Positions 35,656 to 43,449 of a stretch of 64,000 bases of DNA are shown here, piece after piece. The notes beneath the pieces were generated by a model. The model saw nothing but the letters and a program-made list of their open reading frames with translations, ran no database searches and was not told where the DNA came from. The DNA lies in NCBI RefSeq assembly GCF_003412465.1, contig NZ_QTJV01000006.1:186001-250000 (forward strand). The letters are read 5' to 3'. Made by a program: the position numbers and the translations under genes. Within the stretch, counting starts at the first letter, position 1. Each line of letters begins with the position of its first letter. The DNA comes from Chitinophaga silvisoli. GTDB lineage: Bacteria > Bacteroidota > Bacteroidia > Chitinophagales > Chitinophagaceae.

Positions 35656-36551
35656 TCTTCATTAATGAATGTAATTCCACTTACATCCACCTGGCCATTT
35701 TTCAAAAACTCATAAGTCAATTTATCCGCTTTACAATTTACAAATTTGATCTTCCGTAGACTTTTGGATTTGAAAAACGTATTGAGCAAGGTAACATTTT
35801 GAAAGCTTACTTTTGTGAAACTACCATTGTCAAATACACAATCTTCTACCAGGCCTTCGAATGTAATATCCACAAGGTCTGTTCCTTTGAAGGAAGTACC
35901 GCTGAATATTGCGCCACTTATTGGAAGTTTTTCCAGGTAAGAGGCGGAAAAAACAGTACCTGTGAAATCTGCTCCTGAAAAATCGCAGTCTTTGATATAG
36001 CAGCCGATCAACGCTGTCCCTTTCAGACTGCAATCATTAAAGTTGTCATTGGTGATGTAGCATTTTTCCAGCTGTCCGTCATCAAAGGTAGCGCCTCTCA
36101 GGTCACATTTGTCAATACTATTGCCTTTCATGTGGATGCCTGCCAGTTCAGCGCAGATGAATTTTGAGCGGAGCATATTGGAGGTGCTGAATTTCTCATG
36201 GAGGTTCTTGATGCCGGAGAAGTCGGCATCTACCCAGTTGCCGAGGGACATGTCCCAGCTGGGTTTGGCTTTTACCTGCTCTTTGGATGAAAACGCAGGA
36301 GGATTATCCTGATTTTTCAGAATACTTTTCTTTTCTGAAAGATCGTCCTGGTGCCGTAGATCCTGTTCGGAGAAATAATTAAGGTCAACCGCTAAGATCT
36401 CCGCGAGCCGGTTCATGGTTGAAATATCCGGGATGGATTCATCGCGTTCCCATTTCCCAACTGCCTGTGGGGTGATAAATAATTGTTTCGCTAATTGTGC
36501 CTGCGTCATGTTCATGTGCCTGCGGGCCTGGGCAATTTTGTCACCAATCAT
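35652..36551 (-). CDS. XRE-type regulator fused to pentapeptide repeats
   Basis: 299 residues from the Met at 36551 (MIGDKIAQARRHMNMTQAQLAK), preferred because the frame upstream is not HTH-like. Residues 1-65 are a Cro/C1-type helix-turn-helix (QLAKQLFITPQAVGKWERDESIPDISTMNRLAEIL). A linker precedes a right-handed pentapeptide-repeat helix from about 120 to the end (RGATFDD, GTALIGCYIKDCDFSGADFTGTVF, GAIFSGTSFKGTDLV). The combination suggests DNA binding with a protein-contact or DNA-mimic domain. A palindrome in its promoter (36616) may be its own operator. Confidence 0.85.
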   Translation of the reverse strand: MIGDKIAQARRHMNMTQAQLAKQLFITPQAVGKWERDESIPDISTMNRLAEILAVDLNYFSEQDLRHQDDLSEKKSILKNQDNPPAFSSKEQVKAKPSWDMSLGNWVDADFSGIKNLHEKFSTSNMLRSKFICAELAGIHMKGNSIDKCDLRGATFDDGQLEKCYITNDNFNDCSLKGTALIGCYIKDCDFSGADFTGTVFSASYLEKLPISGAIFSGTSFKGTDLVDITFEGLVEDCVFDNGSFTKVSFQNVTLLNTFFKSKSLRKIKFVNCKADKLTYEFLKNGQVDVSGITFINEE

Positions 36552-36615
36552 AAGGTTGTTGTTTTTGGATATGGCGAAGATAGCGGGGAGAAAAACAACT
36601 GGTGGTAAATGGCGC

Positions 36616-36630
36616 ACAACTATTGGTTGT
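36616..36630. promoter_or_regulatory. Palindrome upstream of the XRE-pentapeptide gene
   Basis: ACAAC-TATTG-GTTGT, a perfect 5+5 inverted repeat, 65 bp upstream of the start at 36551. Another GGTTGTATT occurs at about 36646. The layout suggests an autoregulatory operator of the XRE protein. Confidence 0.45.
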
Positions 36631-36767
36631 ATTGCCGCTACTTACGGTTGTATTTAAGCCCATGGCGGTTTAGGAGGGTGATCACTGGAATAACCATTAT
36701 TCAATGGTACCCAAAAGTCCACTTGCCCACTTGCCAATACAACCAAGATAATACATTCCCCCGAGCC

Positions 36768-37270
36768 GATCCGGGCATAGATCCTTCCCGGAAACGCACC
36801 TGTAATTTCCCAATCTAAACCGAAAGATCAGGCCACCCTAATACGGGCATAGATCCTTCCCGGACACGCACCTGTAATTCCCCAACGTAAACAGGAAAAT
36901 CAGGCCACCCTAATCCAGGCATAGATCAGTCCCGGAAACGCACCTGTAATTCCCAAACGTAAACCGGGAAATAAGGCCACCCTAATCCGGGCATAGATCC
37001 ATCCCGGACACGCCTGTAATTCCCAAACGTAAACAGGAAAATCAGGCCACCCTTATCCAGGCATAGATCCTTCCGGAAACGCACCTGTAATTCCCAAACG
37101 TAAACCGGGAAATAAGGCCACCTTTATCCAGGCATAGATCCTTCCCGGAAACGCACCTGTAATTCCCCAATCTAAACCAGAAGATCAGGCCACCCTAATC
37201 CGGGCATAGATACTTCCCGGACACTCACCTGTAATTCCTCAATCTAAACCGGAAGACCAGGCCACCCTAA
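36768..37270. repeat. 72-bp tandem array, seven units, noncoding
   Basis: Units anchored at the GGCATAG motif start near 36773, 36845, 36917, 36989, 37059, 37130 and 37202 (spacing 70-72 bp). Each carries TTCCCGGA near the start, CACCTGTAATTC in the middle and AGGCCACCCTAAT at the end. Units 2 and 4 share ACAGGAAAATCAGG, and units 3 and 5 share ACCGGGAAATAAGG, so a two-unit block seems to have been duplicated. No frame is open across it. The stretch 36618-36767 before it holds only the XRE promoter. Confidence 0.92.
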
Positions 37271-37319
37271 CCCTGTCCTTAATGGAACTTCCTGGGGGCG
37301 AATACGACAGTTTTTCTAT

Positions 37320-37624
37320 TAATGGTTTAATATTAAACTCTTCGAAAAGGGAGAAAATAATTCCGCCAACAAGACAGGGTCCCTCCCTGCTGCCATGGTC
37401 ACCCCGATTAAAATCCCCGCTACAAAGAGCTGTTTCCAGCACTCCTTCTTCCACTCATACCGGCAAAAGAGACTCCCTGCCGGAAAACAGGCTGCACATC
37501 CATGAGGGAGATTAAACCAGCCGGAATGCCCGATGTTTATTTCCGAACAACAACGCTGCCGGCACAACCAATCCTGATAAGGCACCACATACCATAACCA
37601 GGACCCCCTCAAAACATGTATCAT
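37320..37624 (-). pseudogene. YeeE/YedE-family sulfur transporter, decayed fragment
   Basis: Read on the minus strand from the ATG at 37624: SWLWYVV, then after a frameshift GALIRIG..SVVRK, a stop, and TSGIPAGLISLMD, then after a second shift CAACFPAG..FCRYEWKKECWKQLFVAGILIG. This order matches the N-terminal part of the YeeE/YedE thiosulfate-transport proteins (WYVAG, then CAAC, then YDWKKESW). The family is about twice this long, so the gene is truncated and frame-broken. It is divergent from the CoA-disulfide reductase/rhodanese gene, which belongs to the same sulfur metabolism. Confidence 0.78.
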
Positions 37625-37725
37625 TCTTTTTTTGCAGCAAACTTATCAGGCCCCCTGATTTCGTTCAGTAATTGTTATCAGATAATAATGATAAAAGTCA
37701 TCCGAAAACAGGATTATAGCTATAT

Positions 37726-37739
37726 GTAACAAAAGTTAC
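37726..37739. promoter_or_regulatory. Perfect palindrome GTAACAAAAGTTAC upstream of the CoA-disulfide reductase gene
   Basis: Two 5-bp half-sites GTAAC/GTTAC with a 4-bp spacer, the size of Crp/Fnr-family sites. A -7-like box TAGTTTTG lies at 37762-37769. If transcription starts about 4 bp later, the palindrome is centred near -41, where class II Crp/Fnr activators bind. Confidence 0.55.
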
Positions 37740-37761
37740 TTTCAGCATCTTCGCCGGATGA

Positions 37762-37769
37762 TAGTTTTG
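37762..37769 (+). promoter_or_regulatory. -7 promoter box of the CoA-disulfide reductase gene
   Basis: TAGTTTTG fits TAnnTTTG; the start codon at 37814 lies 44 bp downstream. The -33 region is replaced by the palindrome at 37726, fitting activator dependence. Confidence 0.5.
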
Positions 37770-37813
37770 TCTCCAGATGAAAACTATATAATTAAAAACC
37801 ACCATTTTAATTT

Positions 37814-39451
37814 ATGAAGTATCTGATTATTGGCGCAGTAGCAGGAGGCGCATCAACTGCCGCCCGCTTAAGAAGATTAGATGAGCATGCTGAAATTATC
37901 ATTTTTGAAAGAGGTAATTATATTTCCTATGCGAACTGCGGCCTTCCTTATTACATCGGAGATGTGATTAAGGACAGGAACAAACTCTTTGTGCAAACAG
38001 CCGCTTCTTTTTCAAAACGTTTTAATATCGATGTCAGGATCAATTCTCTGGTGACTGCTATTGATCCTGCGAAACAAACCTTGACTGTCTTTCACCAGCC
38101 TTCGGGCAATACTTACGAGGAAACTTACGATAAACTTGTCATTGCTGTGGGCGCGGAACCTATTCGTCCGCCGCTGCCAGGGATTGATAGTGATGATGTG
38201 TTTACACTCAGGAATGTGGTAGACACGGACAAAATTAAAAACCATATTGCAAAGGCAAAGACCAGGAAGGCCGTGATTGTAGGGGCAGGTTTTATTGGTC
38301 TGGAGATGGCGGAAAATATTCATGGACTAGGGATTGAAGTGGAGATCGTGGAAAGAGGACCGCAGATCTTAGCCCCGGTTGATTTTCCGATAGCAGCCAT
38401 TATTCAGCAGCATATCCGTAAAAAAGGGATCACTTTGCACCTGAACACAGCTGTTACGGCTTTCAATAAAAATGAGGTGGTATTGGATAACAGGGATGTG
38501 ATTGAGACGGATATGGTAATTCTTTCTATTGGTGTGAAGCCCGATCTGCAATTGGCGACAGCAGCAGGCTTGGATACAGGGAATGGGATTATTGTGAATG
38601 AATACCTGCAGACTTCCGATCCGAATATTTATGCGGTGGGTGATGTGATTGAGTTCAATCATCCATTGACCGGGCTTGCAGGTGTTACTACATTGGCAGG
38701 ACCGGCGAATAAACAGGGACGCATCCTGGCGCATAACCTGGTATATGGGAATACGCAGAAATACAATGGGTCTATAAATACGGCTATCCTGAAGGTGTTT
38801 GATATGACAGTGGGTACGGCGGGAATTGCATCTAAACACCTGAAAGCTGCGGAGATAGAGCATATTGTCTCAACGACACATGGGGTATCTCATGCGGGTT
38901 ATTATCCTGGCTCCAAGCAAATGACGATACAGATTGCGTTTACGCCCAATGAGGGAAGATTACTGGGCGCGCAGATTGCGGGATATGATGGGGTGGATAA
39001 GCGACTGGATATATTTTCTTCGCTGATTCAGCAGGGTAAGACGATTTATGACCTGATTGAGTTTGAGCAGGCGTATGCACCGCCGTTTTCTTCTGCAAAG
39101 GATCCGATCAATATTGCGGGGATGGTGGCAGAGAATATCCTGTTGAAGCGATTGCAGGTGATTTATTGGGATGACCTGGAGAATGTGGATTTTTATGAAG
39201 ATGCTTTGATTGATGTACGGACACCGGATGAGTATGAGATGGGGCATGTGAAGGGGGCGGTGAATATACCCCTGGATGAGTTGAGAGGCAGGTTGGGCGA
39301 GATACCGGCGAATAAGGATATTTATATTTATTGCGAGGCGGGGTTGAGAGGGTATCTGGCGCAAAGGATTTTATTGCAGCAGGGGTTTGGTAGAGTGTGG
39401 AATATGTCAGGAGGGTTTAGGACGTGGAAGATTTGTATGAAAGAGAGTTAG
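37814..39451 (+). CDS. CoA-disulfide reductase with C-terminal rhodanese domain
   Basis: 545 residues. FAD domain from the start (KYLIIGAVAGGASTAARLRR), with the redox-active Cys42 in YISYANCGLPYYIGD, as in CoA-disulfide reductases; the NAD-binding motif is VIVGAGFIGLEMAENI; the second FAD motif is IYAVGDVIEF. A dimerisation domain follows, then a rhodanese domain (about 455-545) with EDALIDVRTPDEYEMGHVKGA and catalytic Cys507 in YCEAGLRG. It reduces disulfides or persulfides of coenzyme A with sulfur transfer. It is divergent from the YeeE/YedE remnant. Confidence 0.93.
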   Translation: MKYLIIGAVAGGASTAARLRRLDEHAEIIIFERGNYISYANCGLPYYIGDVIKDRNKLFVQTAASFSKRFNIDVRINSLVTAIDPAKQTLTVFHQPSGNTYEETYDKLVIAVGAEPIRPPLPGIDSDDVFTLRNVVDTDKIKNHIAKAKTRKAVIVGAGFIGLEMAENIHGLGIEVEIVERGPQILAPVDFPIAAIIQQHIRKKGITLHLNTAVTAFNKNEVVLDNRDVIETDMVILSIGVKPDLQLATAAGLDTGNGIIVNEYLQTSDPNIYAVGDVIEFNHPLTGLAGVTTLAGPANKQGRILAHNLVYGNTQKYNGSINTAILKVFDMTVGTAGIASKHLKAAEIEHIVSTTHGVSHAGYYPGSKQMTIQIAFTPNEGRLLGAQIAGYDGVDKRLDIFSSLIQQGKTIYDLIEFEQAYAPPFSSAKDPINIAGMVAENILLKRLQVIYWDDLENVDFYEDALIDVRTPDEYEMGHVKGAVNIPLDELRGRLGEIPANKDIYIYCEAGLRGYLAQRILLQQGFGRVWNMSGGFRTWKICMKES

Positions 39452-39501
39452 AAGGTAATTCGCGAGGTGGAGGAGTTGTAGGAAAAAGAAGTTAAAAGAA
39501 T

Positions 39502-39584
39502 TTGGCTCAAAAGGGTGGCAAATGGTTTCTGTAAACAGGTTTGTGATGTCCTGTTGAAAGAAACCCGTCATCCTTTTAAGCCAA
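39502..39584. ncRNA. 83-nt hairpin-forming element of unknown kind
   Basis: The arms TTGGCTCAAAAGGGTG and CATCCTTTTAAGCCAA pair with two mismatches; inside, GGTTTCT pairs with AGAAACC and AACAGG with CCTGTT around the 10-nt loop TTTGTGATGT. The right arm is followed by ACTCTTTATTTTATT. It lies in the 326 bp between the convergent CoA-disulfide reductase and TonB receptor genes. It could be a terminator, a structured RNA or a palindromic mobile repeat; the type given here is a guess. The rest of the gap shows nothing. Confidence 0.4.
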
Positions 39585-39777
39585 ACTCTTTATTTTATTG
39601 ATTCATTGGAAATGATCCTATTTAAATGTTCTGACCTTTTTTTAAGCACACCATGCCATCAGGCAATTCGTGGACGTAGCCGTACTACTTCATTTCTATA
39701 GACAGGTCTTCGGCGTGAATATCATTCATCCATTGCAAAAATGTTACAATCTTCAAAAGAACCTTATCCGACTTAAA

Positions 39778-42123
39778 TTACAATTTGATTTTCAGGCCGC
39801 CATTTACCACAAATCCATCCAGGGGGGCATAAATATCCCTGAACACAGGATTTTTAAATGTACCCGTATAAATACTATCAAACTTCGTCTGCCGTGTATC
39901 AGTAAAGTTCTCAAAGTTGACAAAAAGCGAAAATCGTTCCCAGAGTTTTTCAGCCATAAAACCACAAGTCCAGTAAGCCTTACCGGTAGTGCCATCATTC
40001 AATGCCTGCCTGCTGTAATAATACGCTTCCAACCCGACCTTCCATTTATCTTCCACTTCGTACATGAGCACATTATTAAGACGATGCCTGGCCGTGAGGG
40101 GATTTTCTCTTTTCATGCCGCCTTCGTGTAAGAATGCATCTGTAAATGTATAACCAATGAAAAGCTTGAAATCCTGATAACCCAGTTTCACATTTATCTC
40201 CCAGCCTTTAGTATCCAGATAGCCCCTGATATTGACCAGCGAGGTATTTTCCAATAAGAGCGGATCATTGATACGGGTGTAAAAGAACAACTGGTTGATA
40301 CTAAAACTGAGCCGATCAAAAAATAAAGTTTTGTAGTTGAAGTCAATGTTGGCACCATAAGACCTTTCCAGTTTGTTGCTATCTGCCTGGATAGGCCGGA
40401 TGTTGCGGAACTGGATCCGTTCTGTCTCCTCTGTGAAAATAGTAGGTGTCTTGTAACCTAAGCCTCCACCGAGACGGGAGCTAAAGTGATCAGAAAACTT
40501 AAACAAGCCCGAAACACGCGGCAGAAATGCAAAACCATAATCTGCTACATAATCACCGCGAAGGCCCGCTTCTACCTGCAGCCAGTCCGTAGTCTTCCAG
40601 ATATTTTGTACAAAGGCACCGGCTGTTTTTTGTGTGTAGTTTCTTTTAAGTGTGTTAGCTTTTGGCTCTTCAACGAACTGGTCGGTGTAGTAATTGATAC
40701 CTGCTACCCAGTCTTTATAATGATAGCTGATTTCGGAGTAGGTAGACCATTGTTTACCATCAAATTCGTAATCAGGAATGGTGATATTCCTGTTAAAATT
40801 ATTGACGGAGTTTTTGATCGTTAAGCCACCATGTTCAAGGGAAAACTGGGTGGAGAAACGGCTGCTTTTATTCCTTTCGAAGTAGCCATCCCCACGGCCC
40901 TTGATGTAAGCGATATCCCCACCGGTACGATCTTCGAAGGTGGTGTTTACGCCGAACATCATCTTCGTCTTTGGATTGAAGTAGACGAAAAGTTTTGGGT
41001 TGAATATATAACGTTCGGTTTTAGGAATGGCTGTAAAGCCGGTATTGGATGGGTCGTAAGGTCTGCTGCTATTGCGGGAGGCGAAGAGGGTGAGGCCTGT
41101 CTTATCAAACTTTTGTGCATAGAAAGCACTGAGATCGAGGCCGCCGGCGGAGGTACCGTTTATGAGGAAGCGGAGTTCCCTTTCTTCTTCAGGGGCTTTT
41201 GAAATCAGGTTGACTAAGCCGGCAATGGCCCCGCCACCGTATAAAGTAGAGGAGGCACCTTTGATCACTTCAACCTGTTTGAGATCGAGGGGTGGTGTCT
41301 GGAGCAGGCCAAGGCCACCGGAGAAACCGGCGTAGAGGGGGAAACCATCTTTGAGTAGTTGGGTATAGCGACCATCCAGTCCCTGGATGCGGATGCTGGA
41401 ATTGGCAGAGGTCGCGGAGACTTGTTGGGTTTGAATACCGGTGCTTTCGTTGAGCATCATCCTGATATCGCCGGGTTTCATGTTGCCTTTCTCTTCCAGT
41501 TCTTCCCCACCGATGAATTCTACGCGGGTGGGAATGTTTTGGATGGTACGGGTGGAACGGGTGGTGGTGATGACAACTTCTTCCAGTTCTTCGTGCTGCG
41601 GTTGCAGGAGGATAAAGAGGGTGTCGTTGACAGGGTGATTGGGTAATGCGTCACTGCGAGGATACAGGGTATCCTTACCGGGTTGAAGGGCAGATTTATC
41701 ACTGCCAGTGTATAGGACAAGCGGATCCTTACCGGATTGAATGGCGGATTTATTACCGCCAGTATAAGGGGACAGGGTGTCCTTACCGGATTGAGTACCC
41801 GATTTATCACTGCCGGTGTTATTAGCAAGGGTATCAGTACCCAGGTGAATTGGACCTGGTTTATTGCTCATGGATACGACAATTGTGGCCGTTTCATAAC
41901 CCATAAACGCCACTTTCAATTGTTGCCGGCCGCCAGGTATATTGGTGAATTGTGCGATCCCCTCCTCGTTGGTAATACTACTTTTCTGTAAAGCAGGAAG
42001 TGAAAGGGTGGCACCAGACAATGCTGTCTTAGCAACTGCATCCTTAACGGATATAATAATAGTACACTGTCCCATGCAGATGCTGACTGCAAAGAGCAGT
42101 ATTGAAGTCAATACTAATTTCAT
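39778..42123 (-). CDS. TonB-dependent receptor, metal/siderophore type, with repeat linker
   Basis: 781 residues. Signal peptide MKLVLTSILLFAVSICMGQ, then a carboxypeptidase-like regulatory domain (about 22-90; SITNEEGIAQFTNIPGGRQQLKVAFMGYETA). A hydrophilic linker (about 95-155) has three 18-residue repeats of the type TGSDKSALQPGKDTL. The plug follows with EVVITTTRSTRTIQNIPTRVEFI and VEVIKGASSTLYGGGAIAGLVNLIS, then the barrel. It is not a SusC (no SusD partner). It starts 41 bp after a small Cys-rich gene on the same strand, a pairing seen with heavy-metal transport loci in Bacteroidota, so the ligand may be a metal or metal chelate. Confidence 0.88.
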   Translation of the reverse strand: MKLVLTSILLFAVSICMGQCTIIISVKDAVAKTALSGATLSLPALQKSSITNEEGIAQFTNIPGGRQQLKVAFMGYETATIVVSMSNKPGPIHLGTDTLANNTGSDKSGTQSGKDTLSPYTGGNKSAIQSGKDPLVLYTGSDKSALQPGKDTLYPRSDALPNHPVNDTLFILLQPQHEELEEVVITTTRSTRTIQNIPTRVEFIGGEELEEKGNMKPGDIRMMLNESTGIQTQQVSATSANSSIRIQGLDGRYTQLLKDGFPLYAGFSGGLGLLQTPPLDLKQVEVIKGASSTLYGGGAIAGLVNLISKAPEEERELRFLINGTSAGGLDLSAFYAQKFDKTGLTLFASRNSSRPYDPSNTGFTAIPKTERYIFNPKLFVYFNPKTKMMFGVNTTFEDRTGGDIAYIKGRGDGYFERNKSSRFSTQFSLEHGGLTIKNSVNNFNRNITIPDYEFDGKQWSTYSEISYHYKDWVAGINYYTDQFVEEPKANTLKRNYTQKTAGAFVQNIWKTTDWLQVEAGLRGDYVADYGFAFLPRVSGLFKFSDHFSSRLGGGLGYKTPTIFTEETERIQFRNIRPIQADSNKLERSYGANIDFNYKTLFFDRLSFSINQLFFYTRINDPLLLENTSLVNIRGYLDTKGWEINVKLGYQDFKLFIGYTFTDAFLHEGGMKRENPLTARHRLNNVLMYEVEDKWKVGLEAYYYSRQALNDGTTGKAYWTCGFMAEKLWERFSLFVNFENFTDTRQTKFDSIYTGTFKNPVFRDIYAPLDGFVVNGGLKIKL
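41671..41830 (-). repeat. 54-bp tandem repeat in the TonB receptor linker
   Basis: Three units, with ATCCTTACCG or GTCCTTACCG at 41671, 41725 and 41779, exactly 54 bp apart, coding for 18 residues each. The period keeps the frame, so the linker length could vary without breaking the receptor. Confidence 0.85.
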
Positions 42124-42164
42124 GTTGTAAATTAAGTTTAAGCAAATGAGGTAATGTGGGTTGC

Positions 42165-42455
42165 TTAAACCTGTTTGGGGGGCTGCCAGATGGAGGGGAA
42201 GAAATCGCTTAACTGAGGTGAAATATACGCAGCATGGTGATTTACTACAGGGCGGATAGGTGTCGGTTTAACAGTGTACGCCTCAGGAACTTCTACGGCA
42301 TGGATGGCACCACAGGCGAAGAAGGGCGAGCAGGGCGAAACGGGTTTATGGTCGCGCTGTTCCATCGGGTTGCTACAGCAATCATCATCGGCATCACAGG
42401 GGATACCTGAGAGCAGCAGGATGTAAAGTGAGAACAGACAGACAAGCCATTTCAT
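42165..42455 (-). CDS. Small secreted Cys/His-rich protein (DUF6660-like)
   Basis: 96 residues with a signal peptide (MKWLVCLFSLYILLLSG). The mature part begins IPCDADDDCCSNP and continues HKPVSPCSPFFACGAIHAVEVP, so it holds five cysteines after the signal plus several histidines, suggesting metal binding. The pattern resembles DUF6660 proteins, which I recall near CzcCBA or metal-receptor loci. The gene is 41 bp upstream of the TonB receptor and probably co-transcribed with it. The family name is tentative. Confidence 0.6.
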   Translation of the reverse strand: MKWLVCLFSLYILLLSGIPCDADDDCCSNPMEQRDHKPVSPCSPFFACGAIHAVEVPEAYTVKPTPIRPVVNHHAAYISPQLSDFFPSIWQPPKQV

Positions 42456-42644
42456 AGGGTAAAGATAGTGGCAAACAATGAATTATGTACGAACATATGC
42501 TACCTTTGAAAAGATTTTGTTATTTTCCAATTATGACAGGCCTGGAAGGTGGACAATTTTTGGCCTGAACCGGAGGATATTATTGCATATTTATTGCCCT
42601 AATGGAAGTTTGAATTATCTTTTAAGTTGGATTGATTGTAAACT

Positions 42645-43127
42645 ATGAAACTCAGAATTGCTACGCTTACCGATTTAGATGCTATTACTGCCCTTGAAAA
42701 TGTGTGCTTCCCTCCTAATGAAGCTGCGAGCCGTACGTCCTTTATTCAACGCTTACAGGCGTTCCCGGATCATTTTTGGGTCCTGGAATCTGGGGGACAG
42801 TTGGTGGGTTTTATCAATGGGATGGTAACTAACAATGAAACGATTATTGACGAGATGTTTGCGAGTGCAAGTTTGCATGATGATAATGGGAGGTGGCAGA
42901 GTGTATTTGGATTGGCGGTGGCACCTGAGTTCAGAAAGCAGGGCTATGCAGGGAAGCTTATACATCATTTGATTGAGAAGTCGAGAGCGGATGGAAGAGA
43001 GGGTGTCACGCTGACATGTAAGGAGTATTTGGTGGGGTATTATACAAAGTTTGGGTTTGAGGATAGGGGTATTTCCAAATCAGTACATGGCGGGGAGGTA
43101 TGGCATGATATGACCCTCAGGGTTTGA
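42645..43127 (+). CDS. GNAT family N-acetyltransferase
   Basis: 160 residues. The acetyl-CoA-binding motif A is FGLAVAPEFRKQGYAGKLIHHLI; motif B follows with GVTLTCKEYLVGYYTKFGFEDRG. The N-terminus (LRIATLTDLDAITALENVCFPPNEA) is like serotonin N-acetyltransferase-type GNATs (AANAT-like), where a small amine is acetylated. The substrate here is unknown. It is monocistronic by spacing. Confidence 0.9.
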   Translation: MKLRIATLTDLDAITALENVCFPPNEAASRTSFIQRLQAFPDHFWVLESGGQLVGFINGMVTNNETIIDEMFASASLHDDNGRWQSVFGLAVAPEFRKQGYAGKLIHHLIEKSRADGREGVTLTCKEYLVGYYTKFGFEDRGISKSVHGGEVWHDMTLRV

Positions 43128-43365
43128 GAATAGGAGATTTCTAGGCAGGTAGGATAAGTTTTAAAAAGTACAAACAGGATTTATTTGAACAGGAGCTGAT
43201 GCCCCCTTGGAGATAAACACCCCTTATATGTGATTCCAGACTTTATTTTGAAATAATAACGATTGGAGTCATACCCAATTCATTTACCAGGATGTGTTTC
43301 CTGCTATTAAAACATGGCTCATTGATTTGTATAAATTTATAATTCGAAATTTAAATCCCGATATT

Positions 43366-43394
43366 GTTTGATTCCTACTTAAAACTGTTTGATT
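43366..43394 (+). promoter_or_regulatory. AraC-type direct repeats upstream of the SDR at 43450
   Basis: GTTTGATT at 43366-43373 and again at 43387-43394, 21 bp start to start. The second repeat starts 36 bp before the -7 box at 43423, the same distance as in the promoter at 45202. The rest of the 322-bp gap 43128-43449 holds nothing recognised. Confidence 0.7.
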
Positions 43395-43422
43395 TGAACC
43401 ATTTACCCCAGTCCCTATTTCC

Positions 43423-43430
43423 TAATTTTG
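43423..43430 (+). promoter_or_regulatory. -7 promoter box of the SDR gene
   Basis: TAATTTTG fits TAnnTTTG, 19 bp before the start at 43450. The upstream TTTG is 26 bp away, too far for a good -33, fitting activator dependence. Confidence 0.55.
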
Positions 43431-43449
43431 TATATAATAAATATATTTT

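Noticed and set aside
36768..37270. CRISPR array
   Set aside because: The 72-bp units are contiguous tandem repeats without unique spacers, and no cas genes are near.
37239..37515. Short open frames on both strands at the right end of the 72-bp array
   Set aside because: They have no domain-like sequence of their own; the minus-strand parts are out-of-frame pieces of the YeeE/YedE remnant.
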